A DNA stretch of 64,000 nt from Pelomonas sp. Root405 (GCF_001425165.1 NZ_LMDU01000001.1:466075-530074), one strand, 5' to 3'; shown: positions 1 through 8,250, counted from the stretch's first letter. Notes: generated by a model from the letters alone, not told the origin. Numbers and translations are program-made.

Positions 1-443
1 GCGTGCTTGTACTTGGTGGCCGCGTCGATCATCGCGTTGGTGTCGGCGATGTCGCGGTAGGCGATGACGCCATCCAGGTCCTTGCCCGGCACCGGCAGCA
101 CGAAGGGATTCGAGCCGGTGGCGATCAGCAGGCGGTCGTACTCGGCCACGGTGCCATCGGCCGCGATGACGCGGCGGCGCACGCGGTCGATCTCGGTGAC
201 CGTCTTGCCCAGGTGCAGCGTGATGCCGTTCTCCTCATACCAGGAGAGCGGGTTGAGGATGATCTCGTCGACGGTCTGCTCGCCGGCCAGCACCGGCGAC
301 AGCAGGATGCGGTTGTAGTTCGGGTGCGGCTCGGCGCCGAACACCGTGATGTCGTAGAGATCCGGCGTGATCTTCAGCAGCTCTTCGAGCGTGCGGACAC
401 CGGCCATGCCGTTGCCCACCATCACGAGCTTCATCTTCTTCAT
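1..443 (-). CDS. nirB: Nitrite reductase large subunit NirB, N-terminal part (runs off window)
   Basis: Assimilatory NAD(P)H-dependent nitrite reductase reduces nitrite to ammonium in the cytoplasm. The visible 147 residues are the FAD-binding pyridine nucleotide-disulphide oxidoreductase domain. They begin MKKMKLVMVGNGMAGVRTLE, with a GxGxxG-type dinucleotide fold, then NYNRILLSPVLAGE and the RLLIATGSNPF strand, all typical of NirB. The start is the first ATG after a GAGAGG ribosome site. The rest of the gene, including the sirohaem and 4Fe-4S domains, lies beyond the left edge. A sigma-54 promoter lies just upstream, fitting nitrogen control. The match to NirB is strong; a related stand-alone NAD(P)H nitrite reductase flavoprotein is the only serious alternative. 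Confidence 0.9.
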   Translation of the reverse strand, partial: MKKMKLVMVGNGMAGVRTLEELLKITPDLYDITVFGAEPHPNYNRILLSPVLAGEQTVDEIILNPLSWYEENGITLHLGKTVTEIDRVRRRVIAADGTVAEYDRLLIATGSNPFVLPVPGKDLDGVIAYRDIADTNAMIDAATKYKH

Positions 444-484
444 GCCGAACCTCTCAACTGCAAAGCTGGTCTGCCCTTTGCTTT

Positions 485-499
485 GCAAGGCATGTGCCA
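485..499 (-). promoter_or_regulatory. Sigma-54 (-24/-12) promoter of nirB
   Basis: On the minus strand the sequence TGGCACATGCCTTGCA matches the RpoN consensus TGGCAC-N5-TTGCA exactly, with GG and GC ten bases apart. It lies about 42 bases before the nirB start, which leaves a leader of about 30 bases. No hairpins of ANTAR type are seen in that short leader, so antitermination is unlikely here. RpoN promoters in nitrate assimilation genes are usually driven by NtrC. Confidence 0.8.
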
Positions 500-573
500 G
501 CGATGAAGCTGGCCCTCAGCCCTGCCGCAGCGTGCAAAACGACAAGCGGCGCCCCACGCCGAAGCGATTGCGA

Positions 574-619
574 GCCCGGTGCGGGTGCACTCACCCTCAA
601 ATTGCACCAACACCGGGCG
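574..619 (-). promoter_or_regulatory. Two candidate NtrC-like enhancer sites for nirB
   Basis: On the minus strand CGCCCGGTGTTGGTGC (619-604) and GCACCCGCACCGGGC (588-574) each carry one perfect half of the NtrC consensus GCACC-N5-GGTGC and one degenerate half at the right spacing. Their centres lie about 108 and 138 bases upstream of the expected start of transcription, the usual distance for RpoN enhancers. The sites lie in the gap before the divergent kinase gene. The assignment is inferred from position and half-sites only. Confidence 0.45.
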
Positions 620-647
620 ACTGCCCGTTGGTGATCCACTCACGCCC

Positions 648-2396
648 ATGCGCTTCGAACTCGACACCGGCCTGTCCAGCCTGCAGGGCAAGCGCCCTCG
701 CAATGAAGACTTCGCCGGCGTGCAGGCGCCCGCCGCGCACGAGGCTGAGCGTGGCTGGGTCGCGGCGCTGGCCGATGGCGTGAGTGGTGGAGAGAGCTCG
801 GGCGGGGAAGGCTTGATGGCGGCGCAGACCTCGGTCATGAGCCTGCTGCGCGACTTCCATGCGGTACCGGCCGACTGGGACACCAGCGTGGCGTTGGACC
901 GCCTGCTCGGCCACCAGAACGCCTGGCTGGCCGCGCACAACCGCCGGCCCGGCACCGACGGCCAGCCCCGCGAGGCGCTGACGACTTTGACGGCCGTTGC
1001 GCTGCGTGGCCGCCGCTATGCGCTAGCCCATGTCGGCGACAGCCGCGCCTGGCTGCTGCGCGATGGCCAATGCCTGCTGCTGACCCAGGACCACCGCATG
1101 GAGCGCCGCGATTTCGCCGGCCTGACGCGCGCCCTGGGCCTGGACGACGCGCTGCGCCTGGACCACAGCGCCGGTGAACTCAAGGTGGGCGACCGCCTGC
1201 TGCTGACCAGCGACGGCGTGCACGGTTCCCTGCGCAGCCGCCAGATCGGCGACCTGTTGCGCACGACGCCCGGCGCCCAGGCGGCGGCTGACGCGCTGAC
1301 TGCCGCTGCGCTGGCCGCCGGCAGTCACGACAACGCGACCGCCCTGGTGCTGGACATCAAGGACCTGGCCGACCCCGGCCTGGCCGATCTCGCGGCGCTG
1401 GGCCGCACGTTGCCCAGCCCGGGGGCACTTGGTGTCGGCGCCACGCTGGACGGCTACCAGGTCACGGCCGTCGTGGCCGACAACGGCGTGCACCGCCTGC
1501 TGCAGGCGCGCGAACTGGCCAGTGGCCGCCTCGTTGCGCTGAAGATGCTGCGCCCCGGCCGCGCCGACGACCCGGAGGAGCGGGCCATGCTGGCGCATGA
1601 GATCTGGCTCGGCCTGCGCCTGGCCGAGGCGCCGCGCCACCGCCGCCGCGGTGGTGAAAGCGGCTTCGTGCGCGTCCATCCGCCGGCCGATGGTGCGACC
1701 CATTTCTATGCCGTGTTCGACTGGCATGCCGGCCACACGCTGGAGCAGCTGCTGGCCAGGGGGCTGCTGGACAGCTCCCAAGCCGCGGCCCTTGGCAGCG
1801 CGGTGGCGCGCTCATTGAGCCTGCTGCATGCGGCCGGTGTCGTGCACCGCGACATCAAGCCGGCCAACCTGCACTTCGGCGACGACGGCCAGTGGCGCGT
1901 GCTGGACCTCGGCGTGGCCCTGAGCGCGCGCGCGCCAGCGGCGTCGCGCGAGCTGCATGCCGGCACGCCCAGCTACATCAACCCCGAGCAATGGCAGGAC
2001 CCGCCGGTGCACGCCGATGCCGGTTCCGACCTGTTCGCGCTGGGGGTGACGCTCTACCAGGCGCTGACCGGCCGCCTGCCCTTCGGCGAGATCGAGCCCT
2101 ACCAGCTGGCCCGCTACAAGCGTGAGCCGGCCAGCGTCAGCCGGCTGCAGCCCAGCGTGCCGATGCCGCTCGACCGTCTCGTCATGCGGGCCGTCGCCCG
2201 CGAGGCCAGGGCCCGCTTCGAGACGGCGGATGAATTGCTGCTGGCGCTGGAGCGACTTGCGGCGCGCGACCAGCCGGCGTCGACCCGCCCGGCCCGGCCG
2301 CCGCGCGAGGTGTTGACAGGCTGGCAGATCGCGCTGGCGGTCTCGGTGCTCTTCAACCTGCTGCTGATGGGCTGGTTGATGTTCCTGCCCCGCTGA
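648..2396 (+). CDS. Bifunctional PP2C-type phosphatase / serine-threonine protein kinase
   Basis: A 582-residue fusion. Residues about 5-245 are a PP2C-like phosphatase domain (RNEDF, LADGVSGGESSGG, HVGDSRAWLL, LLTSDGVH, SHDNAT metal-binding motifs). Residues about 265-535 are a Hanks-type kinase domain with VALKML (ATP lysine), VHRDIKPAN near residue 400 and the GTPSYINPEQ activation segment. The magnesium loop reads DLG rather than DFG. The C-terminus ends in one membrane segment (ALAVSVLFNLLLMGWLMFL), so the enzyme domains face the cytoplasm. This fusion type commonly sits in nitrate assimilation clusters beside narK and nirB, as here. The ATG at 648 was chosen because it begins the conserved domain; the upstream extension to 579 has no family similarity. 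Its substrates are unknown. Confidence 0.85.
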   Translation: MRFELDTGLSSLQGKRPRNEDFAGVQAPAAHEAERGWVAALADGVSGGESSGGEGLMAAQTSVMSLLRDFHAVPADWDTSVALDRLLGHQNAWLAAHNRRPGTDGQPREALTTLTAVALRGRRYALAHVGDSRAWLLRDGQCLLLTQDHRMERRDFAGLTRALGLDDALRLDHSAGELKVGDRLLLTSDGVHGSLRSRQIGDLLRTTPGAQAAADALTAAALAAGSHDNATALVLDIKDLADPGLADLAALGRTLPSPGALGVGATLDGYQVTAVVADNGVHRLLQARELASGRLVALKMLRPGRADDPEERAMLAHEIWLGLRLAEAPRHRRRGGESGFVRVHPPADGATHFYAVFDWHAGHTLEQLLARGLLDSSQAAALGSAVARSLSLLHAAGVVHRDIKPANLHFGDDGQWRVLDLGVALSARAPAASRELHAGTPSYINPEQWQDPPVHADAGSDLFALGVTLYQALTGRLPFGEIEPYQLARYKREPASVSRLQPSVPMPLDRLVMRAVAREARARFETADELLLALERLAARDQPASTRPARPPREVLTGWQIALAVSVLFNLLLMGWLMFLPR

Positions 2397-2861
2397 TCAG
2401 CGCAACATCGGGCCGCGGTCGACGACCACCAGTTCGACGTCGAAGCGGCACGAGCCGTTCACCTTGGCCGTGCTGAATGTCACCGTGCCTGCGGCACGGC
2501 CCGTCGAGCCCCGCACTTCCAAACGGGTGATGTTGAATTCGCCGCCGGTTGTGGGCACGGTGTCGCCCTGAACGTCGATCTGCGAGCGCCAGCCGGCGTC
2601 CTTGGACAGCGCATACCTGCCGGGCTTGGTGACATCGATCGTCTTCAGCTCGACGCTGTTCGGGCCGCCATCGCTTTCGTCCATCGTCAGCAAACGGAAC
2701 ATCGACAGGTAGCCATTCACATCGCGCTTGCCGAGGCTGTTGGTATGGAAGTCGGCGAAGGACTCGCTGACGACGACGGGGCGGCCGTTGAACTGGCAAT
2801 CGACGGCGGCCTGGGCGCCAGCGGCGAGGGTGAGGAAGGAAAAGGCGAGGGCGGTTCTCAT
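2397..2861 (-). CDS. Exported hypothetical protein
   Basis: A 154-residue protein with a clear Sec signal peptide (MRTALAFSFLTLAAGAQA, cleavage about residue 18) followed by a small domain with two cysteines (DCQFNG and GSCRFDV) that could form a disulphide. No family was recognised. The start is set at the Met opening the signal peptide; a Met seven codons earlier is in frame. It sits between the kinase and narK and converges directly on the kinase stop, with no gap. The central segment mentions no catalytic motif. Periplasmic or secreted location is inferred from the signal peptide only. Confidence 0.65.
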   Translation of the reverse strand: MRTALAFSFLTLAAGAQAAVDCQFNGRPVVVSESFADFHTNSLGKRDVNGYLSMFRLLTMDESDGGPNSVELKTIDVTKPGRYALSKDAGWRSQIDVQGDTVPTTGGEFNITRLEVRGSTGRAAGTVTFSTAKVNGSCRFDVELVVVDRGPMLR

Positions 2862-2922
2862 GGCCGCAGTGTGCCGGCCCATCTTGCCGCCCCATGTCCC
2901 CCGCGCGAGGGGCAGGCACCGC

Positions 2923-4194
2923 TCAGACGCGCTGGTAGTTCACCGGCTCGGCGTCCTGCGCGCCGGCTGTCGCCGGGCGGGCGCGGCCACCCTTCTCGGC
3001 CCAGGTGCGGGTCCAGCGGATCTGCACGACGCGCAGCATCACCAGCATCACCAGCGCCAGCACGGCAAAGATCACGAAGCCCCAGAAATAGCTGCCGGTG
3101 TGCTGCAGGCTCTGGCCCATCGCATTGGGCAGGAAACCGCCGCCCAGCGCGCCGATCTCACCGATCATCGAACCGGCCACCGCGGTCGTCACCGGCCAGC
3201 GCAGCGGCACCAGCTGGAAGAGGGCGCCGTTGCCGGCGCCGAAGGCGGCAAAGCACAGCATGAAGAGCAGGGTAGTCAGCACCAGCGACTCGCCGGCCAG
3301 GCCGCAGGCCAGCAGCGAGCCCGCCACCAGCACCAGCACGCCGGTCAGCGTGTTGACGCCGCCGATGCGGTCGGACAGTGCACCCCCGGCGATGCGCACG
3401 GCCGAGCCCATCAGCGTGGCCAGCATGGTCAGCTGGCCGGCCTCGATCTTGGTGACCTTGAACTGGTCGTAGTAATAGGTGGGCAGGAAGCTGGCGAGGC
3501 CGATGAAGCCGCCGAAGCTGACGATGTAGATCAGGCTGAAGGCCCAGCCGTCCTTCTCGAACAGGCAGCTGACATGCTCGCGCAGGCTCTGGTGCTCGCG
3601 GTCAGGCGGCTCCTTGGCGGCGATCCACATCACCGCCATCGGCAGCAGCATGGTCAGCGCGGCCAGGCCGTAGACGGCCTGCCAGCCGAACTTGGCGGCC
3701 AGTGGTGGCGCGAACAGCACGGCCAGCACGGTGCCCGAGTTGCCGGCACCGGCGATGCCCATGGCCAGACCCTTGTAGCGCGGCGGGTACCAACCCGAAC
3801 CCAGGCTCAGTGCCACGCCGAAGCTGGCGCCGGCAATGCCCAGCAGCACGCCCATGGCCAGCACCGAGTCATAGCTGTCGACGAAGACAAAGCCGAAGCC
3901 CAGCGCCGCGACGATCAGGCTCATCTCCACCATCGCCGCGTTCTTGCGGCCGATGTACTGGGCCAGCACGCCCAGCGGGAAGCGCATGAGTGCGCCGGCC
4001 AGGATGGGCACCGAGATCATGAAGCCCTTCTGCGCCGGGGTCAGCGCGAAGGTCTCGCTGATGAAGGGCGCCATCGCGCCGTTCAGCACCCAGATGGCGA
4101 AGCAGAAGTCGAAATACAGGAACGCTGCCAGCAAGGTGGGCCAGTGGCCGGCGCGTTTGAAGTTCTGGAAGGCGGACATCGTGGGCTCGATCAT
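2923..4194 (-). CDS. narK: NarK-family nitrate/nitrite MFS transporter
   Basis: A protein of 423 residues with about 12 membrane helices. It belongs to the NNP family of the major facilitator superfamily, which moves nitrate in and/or nitrite out. Both nitrate signatures are visible: GAGNSGTVLAVLFAPPLA in helix 5 and GAGNGALFQLVP in helix 11. The helix-2 arginine is seen in RFPLGVL. Two starts are possible: ATG at 4194 (MIEPTMSAF) and ATG at 4179 (MSAFQNF, where similarity begins). Neither has a strong ribosome site. It is divergent from the ANTAR regulator at 4368 and adjacent to nirB and the kinase fusion, which supports a nitrate role. Confidence 0.9.
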   Translation of the reverse strand: MIEPTMSAFQNFKRAGHWPTLLAAFLYFDFCFAIWVLNGAMAPFISETFALTPAQKGFMISVPILAGALMRFPLGVLAQYIGRKNAAMVEMSLIVAALGFGFVFVDSYDSVLAMGVLLGIAGASFGVALSLGSGWYPPRYKGLAMGIAGAGNSGTVLAVLFAPPLAAKFGWQAVYGLAALTMLLPMAVMWIAAKEPPDREHQSLREHVSCLFEKDGWAFSLIYIVSFGGFIGLASFLPTYYYDQFKVTKIEAGQLTMLATLMGSAVRIAGGALSDRIGGVNTLTGVLVLVAGSLLACGLAGESLVLTTLLFMLCFAAFGAGNGALFQLVPLRWPVTTAVAGSMIGEIGALGGGFLPNAMGQSLQHTGSYFWGFVIFAVLALVMLVMLRVVQIRWTRTWAEKGGRARPATAGAQDAEPVNYQRV

Positions 4195-4268
4195 GCAACG
4201 GCAACTGCAAGCGCCCACGTCCACCCACCGGTCGCGTGCCAGGGCGGCAGGGCGGCGCAGCGGGTGTG

Positions 4269-4290
4269 TGCGCGCACCATTGCGCGCACC
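4269..4290. promoter_or_regulatory. Tandem TGCGCGCACC repeat, candidate regulator site
   Basis: The decamer TGCGCGCACC occurs twice, at 4269-4278 and 4281-4290, with two bases between. Each copy contains the GCACC half-site found in NtrC sites. The pair lies about 75-95 bases upstream of the expected start from the candidate RpoN promoter at 4337, and in the shared gap before narK. Binding by NtrC or a nitrate regulator is only inferred. Confidence 0.35.
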
Positions 4291-4336
4291 GTCCCCGATA
4301 CTTGCAAGCCCCATGCCCACTCAACGGCGAGCTGGC

Positions 4337-4351
4337 TGGCCTGTTTCTTGC
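4337..4351 (+). promoter_or_regulatory. Candidate sigma-54 promoter of the ANTAR regulator
   Basis: TGGCCTGTTTCTTGC keeps the invariant GG-N10-GC spacing of RpoN promoters and a perfect TTGC -12 element; the -24 element is TGGCCT rather than TGGCAC. Transcription would start about 4363, giving an almost leaderless message for the ATG at 4368 or a short leader for the ATG at 4380. Weaker than the nirB promoter but in the expected place. Confidence 0.45.
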
Positions 4352-4367
4352 GCCTTTTTGGGGCGTG

Positions 4368-5627
4368 ATGTCTGAGCCTATGTCCGATACCGCTTCCGCC
4401 TCTGCATTGCCACTGCTGTTATGCAGCCCCGAAACGCCCCCGCAGGCCGCCGCCTTGCAGGTCCAGGGCTGGTCCGTGCGCACCATTTCTGAGCTTGCCG
4501 CGCCCGCCGATGGGCCGGCGTTGGGCCTGCTGTCATGCCCGGACCGCACCGCCTTGGCGCAGTTCGCGCACTCCGAGCGGGCCTTTGGCCTGCCGGTGGT
4601 GCTGCTGTCGCCGCCGCCGTCGCAGGAAGAGCGCCGGGCGCTGCTGGCCCGCGGCGTCGTTCAATGGCTGCCGGCCGACATCGACGCCGCCGTGCTGGCC
4701 GAGGCTCTGCTTTGGGCCCGCGACCTGGCCGCCCAGCAGCAGCAGCGTGAAAGCGCCGCGCAGGCCAAGCTGGATGAACGCAAGTGGACCGAGCGCGCCA
4801 AGGGCCTGCTGATGCAGGCGCGCGGCATCGACGAAGCGGCCGCCTTCGCGCTGCTGCGCAACACCGCGATGCAGACCCAGTCCAAGCTGCCCGAGGTGGC
4901 GCGCGGTGTCGTGCACACGTCCGAACTCGCCGAAGCGCTGGAGCGCGCCGGCGCCCAGCGCATGCTGAGTCAGCGCCTCGTCAAGCTGCAGGCCCTGCGC
5001 CAGTGGCCCAAGCTGGCGCCGCCCGAGAAGCGCGAGGCTCAGGCGCTGCTGGACGCATCGGCCGAGCGCGTGGCAGGCAACCTGGCGCGGCTGGGCGAGC
5101 TGTTGCGCAATGACCTGGTCGAGGAATTGAATGCCGTGTCCGCCGCCTGGGCCCAGCTTGACGCAGCGCTCGCCACCCGCCAGCCCGACCTGGCCCGCAG
5201 CGACCGTGCCGCGCAGCGCCTGCTGGAGAGCAGCGAGACGCTGGTGGCCCGCCTGTCCGAGCGCGCCGGGCAGCGGCCGGTCGCCCTGCTGGCGCAGGTC
5301 ACCCGCTTGCGGCTGCTGAGCCAGCGGCTGGCCAAGGAAGGTTTGCTCGCCCAGGTCATGCCTGGTCATGACGCGAGCGGCCTCGCAGCGGGTCTGGATG
5401 AGTTCATCAAGGCCTATGGCGAAGTGCGCGCCGCACCGCTCGCCGGGCCTGCGCTGCAACCGGCGTTTGCGGCGGTGGACGAGGCCTGGCTGGTGCTGCT
5501 GCGCGGGCTGCGCGTGGAGCAGGGTGACGCGGTGCAGCGCATGCATCAGGGCAGCGAGCGGCTGCTGCAAGCGTTGGAGGCGTTGATCCAGGCGTTGCAG
5601 GGGTCGTTGCAGTTGATCTTGGGGTGA
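4368..5627 (+). CDS. Nitrate-responsive ANTAR antiterminator fused to a NarX/PilJ-type sensor domain
   Basis: A cytoplasmic protein of about 419 residues. Residues about 10-125 look like a degenerate receiver. Residues about 140-195 are an ANTAR RNA-binding domain (ERKWTERAKGLLMQARGIDE, AFALLRNTAM). The remainder is a long helical domain with two P-box-like repeats, RAGAQRMLSQRLVKL and VTRLRLLSQRLAKEG, as found in PilJ/NarX nitrate-sensing domains. Expected role: bind nitrate or nitrite and then release a terminator in a target leader such as that of nrtABC. The order differs from classical NasR, where the sensor comes first. A second ATG at 4380 is equally possible as start. It is divergent from narK. 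Function is inferred from the domains and context. Confidence 0.8.
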   Translation: MSEPMSDTASASALPLLLCSPETPPQAAALQVQGWSVRTISELAAPADGPALGLLSCPDRTALAQFAHSERAFGLPVVLLSPPPSQEERRALLARGVVQWLPADIDAAVLAEALLWARDLAAQQQQRESAAQAKLDERKWTERAKGLLMQARGIDEAAAFALLRNTAMQTQSKLPEVARGVVHTSELAEALERAGAQRMLSQRLVKLQALRQWPKLAPPEKREAQALLDASAERVAGNLARLGELLRNDLVEELNAVSAAWAQLDAALATRQPDLARSDRAAQRLLESSETLVARLSERAGQRPVALLAQVTRLRLLSQRLAKEGLLAQVMPGHDASGLAAGLDEFIKAYGEVRAAPLAGPALQPAFAAVDEAWLVLLRGLRVEQGDAVQRMHQGSERLLQALEALIQALQGSLQLILG

Positions 5628-5660
5628 TCTTTGGTCGTGCGTTGGCGAACCGCGTGCCTG

Positions 5661-5754
5661 CTCGGTGCATTGCCGGGGGTCCGTCCCGGCGGCCGGGTAA
5701 CTTTCTTCTGCGGGGCCAGAAGAAAGTCACCAAAGAAGAGGCCCTGAACCGCAC
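5661..5754 (+). repeat. Left arm of a ~95-bp inverted repeat
   Basis: This stretch is closely similar to the reverse complement of 6080-6176, including a shared GTAACTTTCTTCTG core and ACCAAAGAAGAGG. Inside it, 5700-5727 forms a perfect 11-bp hairpin (ACTTTCTTCTG, six-base loop). It lies immediately after the ANTAR gene and may also act as its terminator, though no T-run follows. Confidence 0.75.
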
Positions 5755-6079
5755 ACCAGCACCACATGCACGAGCTTGACCTTGTCACCAGCGCCATTCA
5801 CCACATCACATGCCCGCTCAACGCGCGGCTGCACGCCGTGCTCACGAGGAAAGCAAAAGCAGCGTCGCTCGGGCGACGCGACCAACGCGCAACCCCAGTG
5901 GCGTCGCCCCAGCGACGCGGTATTCCCTGAATAGCCCGGCGTGCAGCCGGCGTTAACCGGCGTGAAGGGGCGATGCGTGGTGCTCGCCATAGGGACAGCA
6001 GCGAGAGCGCAGCGGGTCGCGTCTGCCCGCAATGCCAGTGACTGTTTTCGCGCGCCGCTGACGGCGGCGCCGCGGTCGC

Positions 6080-6176
6080 GTGCGGTTGAGCGCCTCTTCT
6101 TTGGTGACTTTCTTCTGGCGCCGCAGAAGAAAGTTACCCGCCCGCCGGGGCGGATTCCCGGCAACTCGGCACCGAG
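6080..6176 (-). repeat. Right arm of the ~95-bp inverted repeat
   Basis: Inverted counterpart of 5661-5754. It contains an 11-bp perfect hairpin at 6107-6134 with the same stem but a different six-base loop, so the stem is conserved while the loop varies. The flank 6163-6193 also recurs as a single fragment at 37801-37831 (28 of 31 bases identical), showing that the element belongs to a dispersed family. Confidence 0.75.
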
Positions 6177-6219
6177 TCGAAAGGACAACCGCAAAAGCAT
6201 CCAGCCGACCAACAACGGC

Positions 6220-7314
6220 ATGATGCGCTCCATGCCCAACCCTCAACAGCTCCGCGGCACCGGTCGCCTCGCGACGGAAGCCGTCACCGGCGTGACCAAC
6301 CTGGTCGAGGCCATGCATGCCGAGATCACGCGCCTGCCGCTGACCAGGCACCGTGAACGCACGGCCGGCATCACCGGCCTCGTCTACCGCAGCGTGCGCG
6401 GCGTGACCCGGTTGGTGGGCGGCGGGCTGGACATCGCGCTGAATGCCTTGACGCCGCTGCTCGGGCAGGCCAAGCCCCCAAGCGCCAACGCCACGCTGGC
6501 CGCGCTGAACGGTGTGCTGGGCGACTACCTTGAACAAACGGCGAACCCGCTGGCCACGTCGATGAGCCTGCATCCTCTGGTCGACGGCGCCACCGGCCCG
6601 CCCCTCGTCATGCTGCACGGCCTGTGCATGAACGAGGCGCAATGGCGGCGTGACGGTGCCGACTTCCCCGCTGCCCTGGCGCGACTCGGCTACCAGCCGC
6701 TGGGCCTGCGCTACAACAGCGGCCGATCGATCTGGAAGAACGGCGCCGAACTGGCCAGGTGGCTGGACGAGGTGCCCGGCCCGTTGACGCTGCTTGGCCA
6801 CAGCATGGGCGGCCTGGTCATTCGCAGCGCCATCGCGCAGGCGGGCCGGCGGCGCTGGCGCAAGCGTCTGCAATGCCTGGTCACGCTGGGCACGCCCCAC
6901 CAGGGCGCGCCGCTGGAGCGCGGCGGTCAGCAGGTGCAGCAGTTGCTGGCCTTCAGTGCCTATTCGCGCCCGCTGGCCGGCCTGGCCGCCAGGCGCAGTG
7001 CCGGCATCCGCGACCTGCGCCACGCCAGCCTGCTCGAAGAGGATGCCGGCAAGGCCAGCCCCTTGCCGCTGCCCGAGGGCGTCGCCTGCTATGCCATCGC
7101 GGCCACCACGTCGAAGAAGGCCAGCGGCTCACCAGCGCGCTGGCTGGGCGATGGCCTCGTGCCGGTGGCCAGTGCGCTGGGCCAGCACCGCTCGCCGGCG
7201 CGCCGCCTGGCTTTCACCGACACGGCTCTGTTCACCGGTCTCGGCCACATGGGCCTGCAGACCGATGCAGCCGTGCTGCAGCAACTGCAAGACTGGTTGA
7301 GCCTATGCGACTGA
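6220..7314 (+). CDS. Alpha/beta hydrolase, lipase-like
   Basis: A 364-residue cytosolic-looking protein. Residues about 1-120 are an amphipathic helical region without signal peptide; the rest is an alpha/beta hydrolase fold. The nucleophile elbow is GHSMGG, the oxyanion region is MLHGLCMNE, and VTLGTPHQGAPLERG follows as in PGAP1-like or triacylglycerol lipases. A GLGHMGL near the C-terminus probably carries the catalytic histidine. The start could be either ATG at 6220 or the one at 6232, just after the repeat element. It overlaps the next hydrolase by 10 bases, so the two are probably co-transcribed. The substrate cannot be told from sequence; a lipid ester is likely. Confidence 0.8.
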   Translation: MMRSMPNPQQLRGTGRLATEAVTGVTNLVEAMHAEITRLPLTRHRERTAGITGLVYRSVRGVTRLVGGGLDIALNALTPLLGQAKPPSANATLAALNGVLGDYLEQTANPLATSMSLHPLVDGATGPPLVMLHGLCMNEAQWRRDGADFPAALARLGYQPLGLRYNSGRSIWKNGAELARWLDEVPGPLTLLGHSMGGLVIRSAIAQAGRRRWRKRLQCLVTLGTPHQGAPLERGGQQVQQLLAFSAYSRPLAGLAARRSAGIRDLRHASLLEEDAGKASPLPLPEGVACYAIAATTSKKASGSPARWLGDGLVPVASALGQHRSPARRLAFTDTALFTGLGHMGLQTDAAVLQQLQDWLSLCD

Positions 7315-8183
7315 TCCCGCGCCTGTTGATGAGCCTGGCGCTGCCACTGGCCCTGTCCGTGCCCGCGCAGACGTTGACCTTCCTCGAAGTGCTCGACCGG
7401 CCCGACCGGCCGCAGCCGGACCAGCGATTGGCCTACGGCGACGCGCCGCAGCAGTTCGGCGAGCTGTGGTTGCCCAAGGGCGAGGGCCCGCATCCGGTGG
7501 TGCTGATGATCCATGGCGGCTGCTGGCAGGCCAGCCTGCCGGGGCCGGAGCTGCTGGCCTTTCAGGCCGATGCGCTGCGCGCCGCGGGTGTGGCCGTGTG
7601 GAGCATCAGCTACCGCCGCGTGGGCCACCCGGGTGGCGGCTATCCCGGCACCTTCGACGACGTGGCACGCGGTGCGGACCGGTTGCACACCCTCGCTCGC
7701 CGCTATCCGCTGGACCTGAAGCGCCTCGTCGCCACCGGCCACTCCGCGGGCGGCCACTTGGCGCTGTGGGCTGCCGCCCGGCCGCGCATCGCCGCAGCCA
7801 GCCCGCTGAAGGCCGCGGCGCCGCTGCCCATCCCCGCGGTGGTGGCCGTCGCCGGCATCCCGGACCTGGCCCAGGCGTCGCAACGCAAGCTTTGCGGCAC
7901 CTCCGTGGATCAACTGCTGGGCAGCGCGCCGACGCCCGCGCTGCTGCAGGACACCTCGCCACTGGCCCTGCTGCCGCTGCGGTTGCCGCAGACGCTGATG
8001 CAGGGAACGCAGGACCGCATCGTGCCGCCTGCTGCCAGCGACGACTACCGCGCCCGCGCCACCGCGCTGGGCGACACGGTGGAGGTCGTCAACCTCGAAG
8101 GAGCAGGCCACTTCGAACTCATCGCGCCCTGGACGCCGGCCGGTCAGGAGGTGGTGGCGCGCATCGTCAGGGCGGTGCGCTGA
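7305..8183 (+). CDS. Secreted alpha/beta hydrolase of the esterase/lipase (BD-FAE-like) type
   Basis: A 292-residue protein with a signal peptide (MRLIPRLLMSLALPLALSVPAQ). The HGGCW motif forms the oxyanion hole, GHSAGGHLAL carries the nucleophile serine, and the GTQDRIVPP and GAGHFELI segments supply the acid and histidine of the triad. This is the pattern of small-molecule esterases and kynurenine-formamidase-like hydrolases. The protein is expected in the periplasm. Its ATG lies inside the end of the previous hydrolase gene (10-base overlap), which points to translational coupling. The natural substrate is not evident. Confidence 0.8.
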   Translation: MRLIPRLLMSLALPLALSVPAQTLTFLEVLDRPDRPQPDQRLAYGDAPQQFGELWLPKGEGPHPVVLMIHGGCWQASLPGPELLAFQADALRAAGVAVWSISYRRVGHPGGGYPGTFDDVARGADRLHTLARRYPLDLKRLVATGHSAGGHLALWAAARPRIAAASPLKAAAPLPIPAVVAVAGIPDLAQASQRKLCGTSVDQLLGSAPTPALLQDTSPLALLPLRLPQTLMQGTQDRIVPPAASDDYRARATALGDTVEVVNLEGAGHFELIAPWTPAGQEVVARIVRAVR

Positions 8184-8250
8184 CGGCCCTGTCAATACCA
8201 GTTGCGGCGCCTTCACAATGCCGCTCGCTGGCCATCAACACCTTGCCGCC

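Larger units (their letters stand above)
5628..6219. other. 592-bp non-coding gap bounded by inverted repeats
   Basis: No convincing gene is found between the ANTAR regulator and the lipase-like gene. The gap consists of two ~95-bp inverted arms (5661-5754, 6080-6176) around about 325 bases that contain several short GTCGC/GCGAC-rich palindromes. The arrangement resembles a small non-autonomous mobile or repetitive element; no transposase or clear target duplication is seen. Confidence 0.6.

Noticed and set aside
3-506. Long rightward open frame at the left edge
   Set aside because: It is the complement of the nirB start, whose protein is well matched to the family; the rightward translation is low-complexity and has no family features.
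2728-4368. 546-codon rightward open frame
   Set aside because: Rich in H, Q, R and G as expected of antisense to a GC-rich membrane protein gene; narK on the other strand explains the region.
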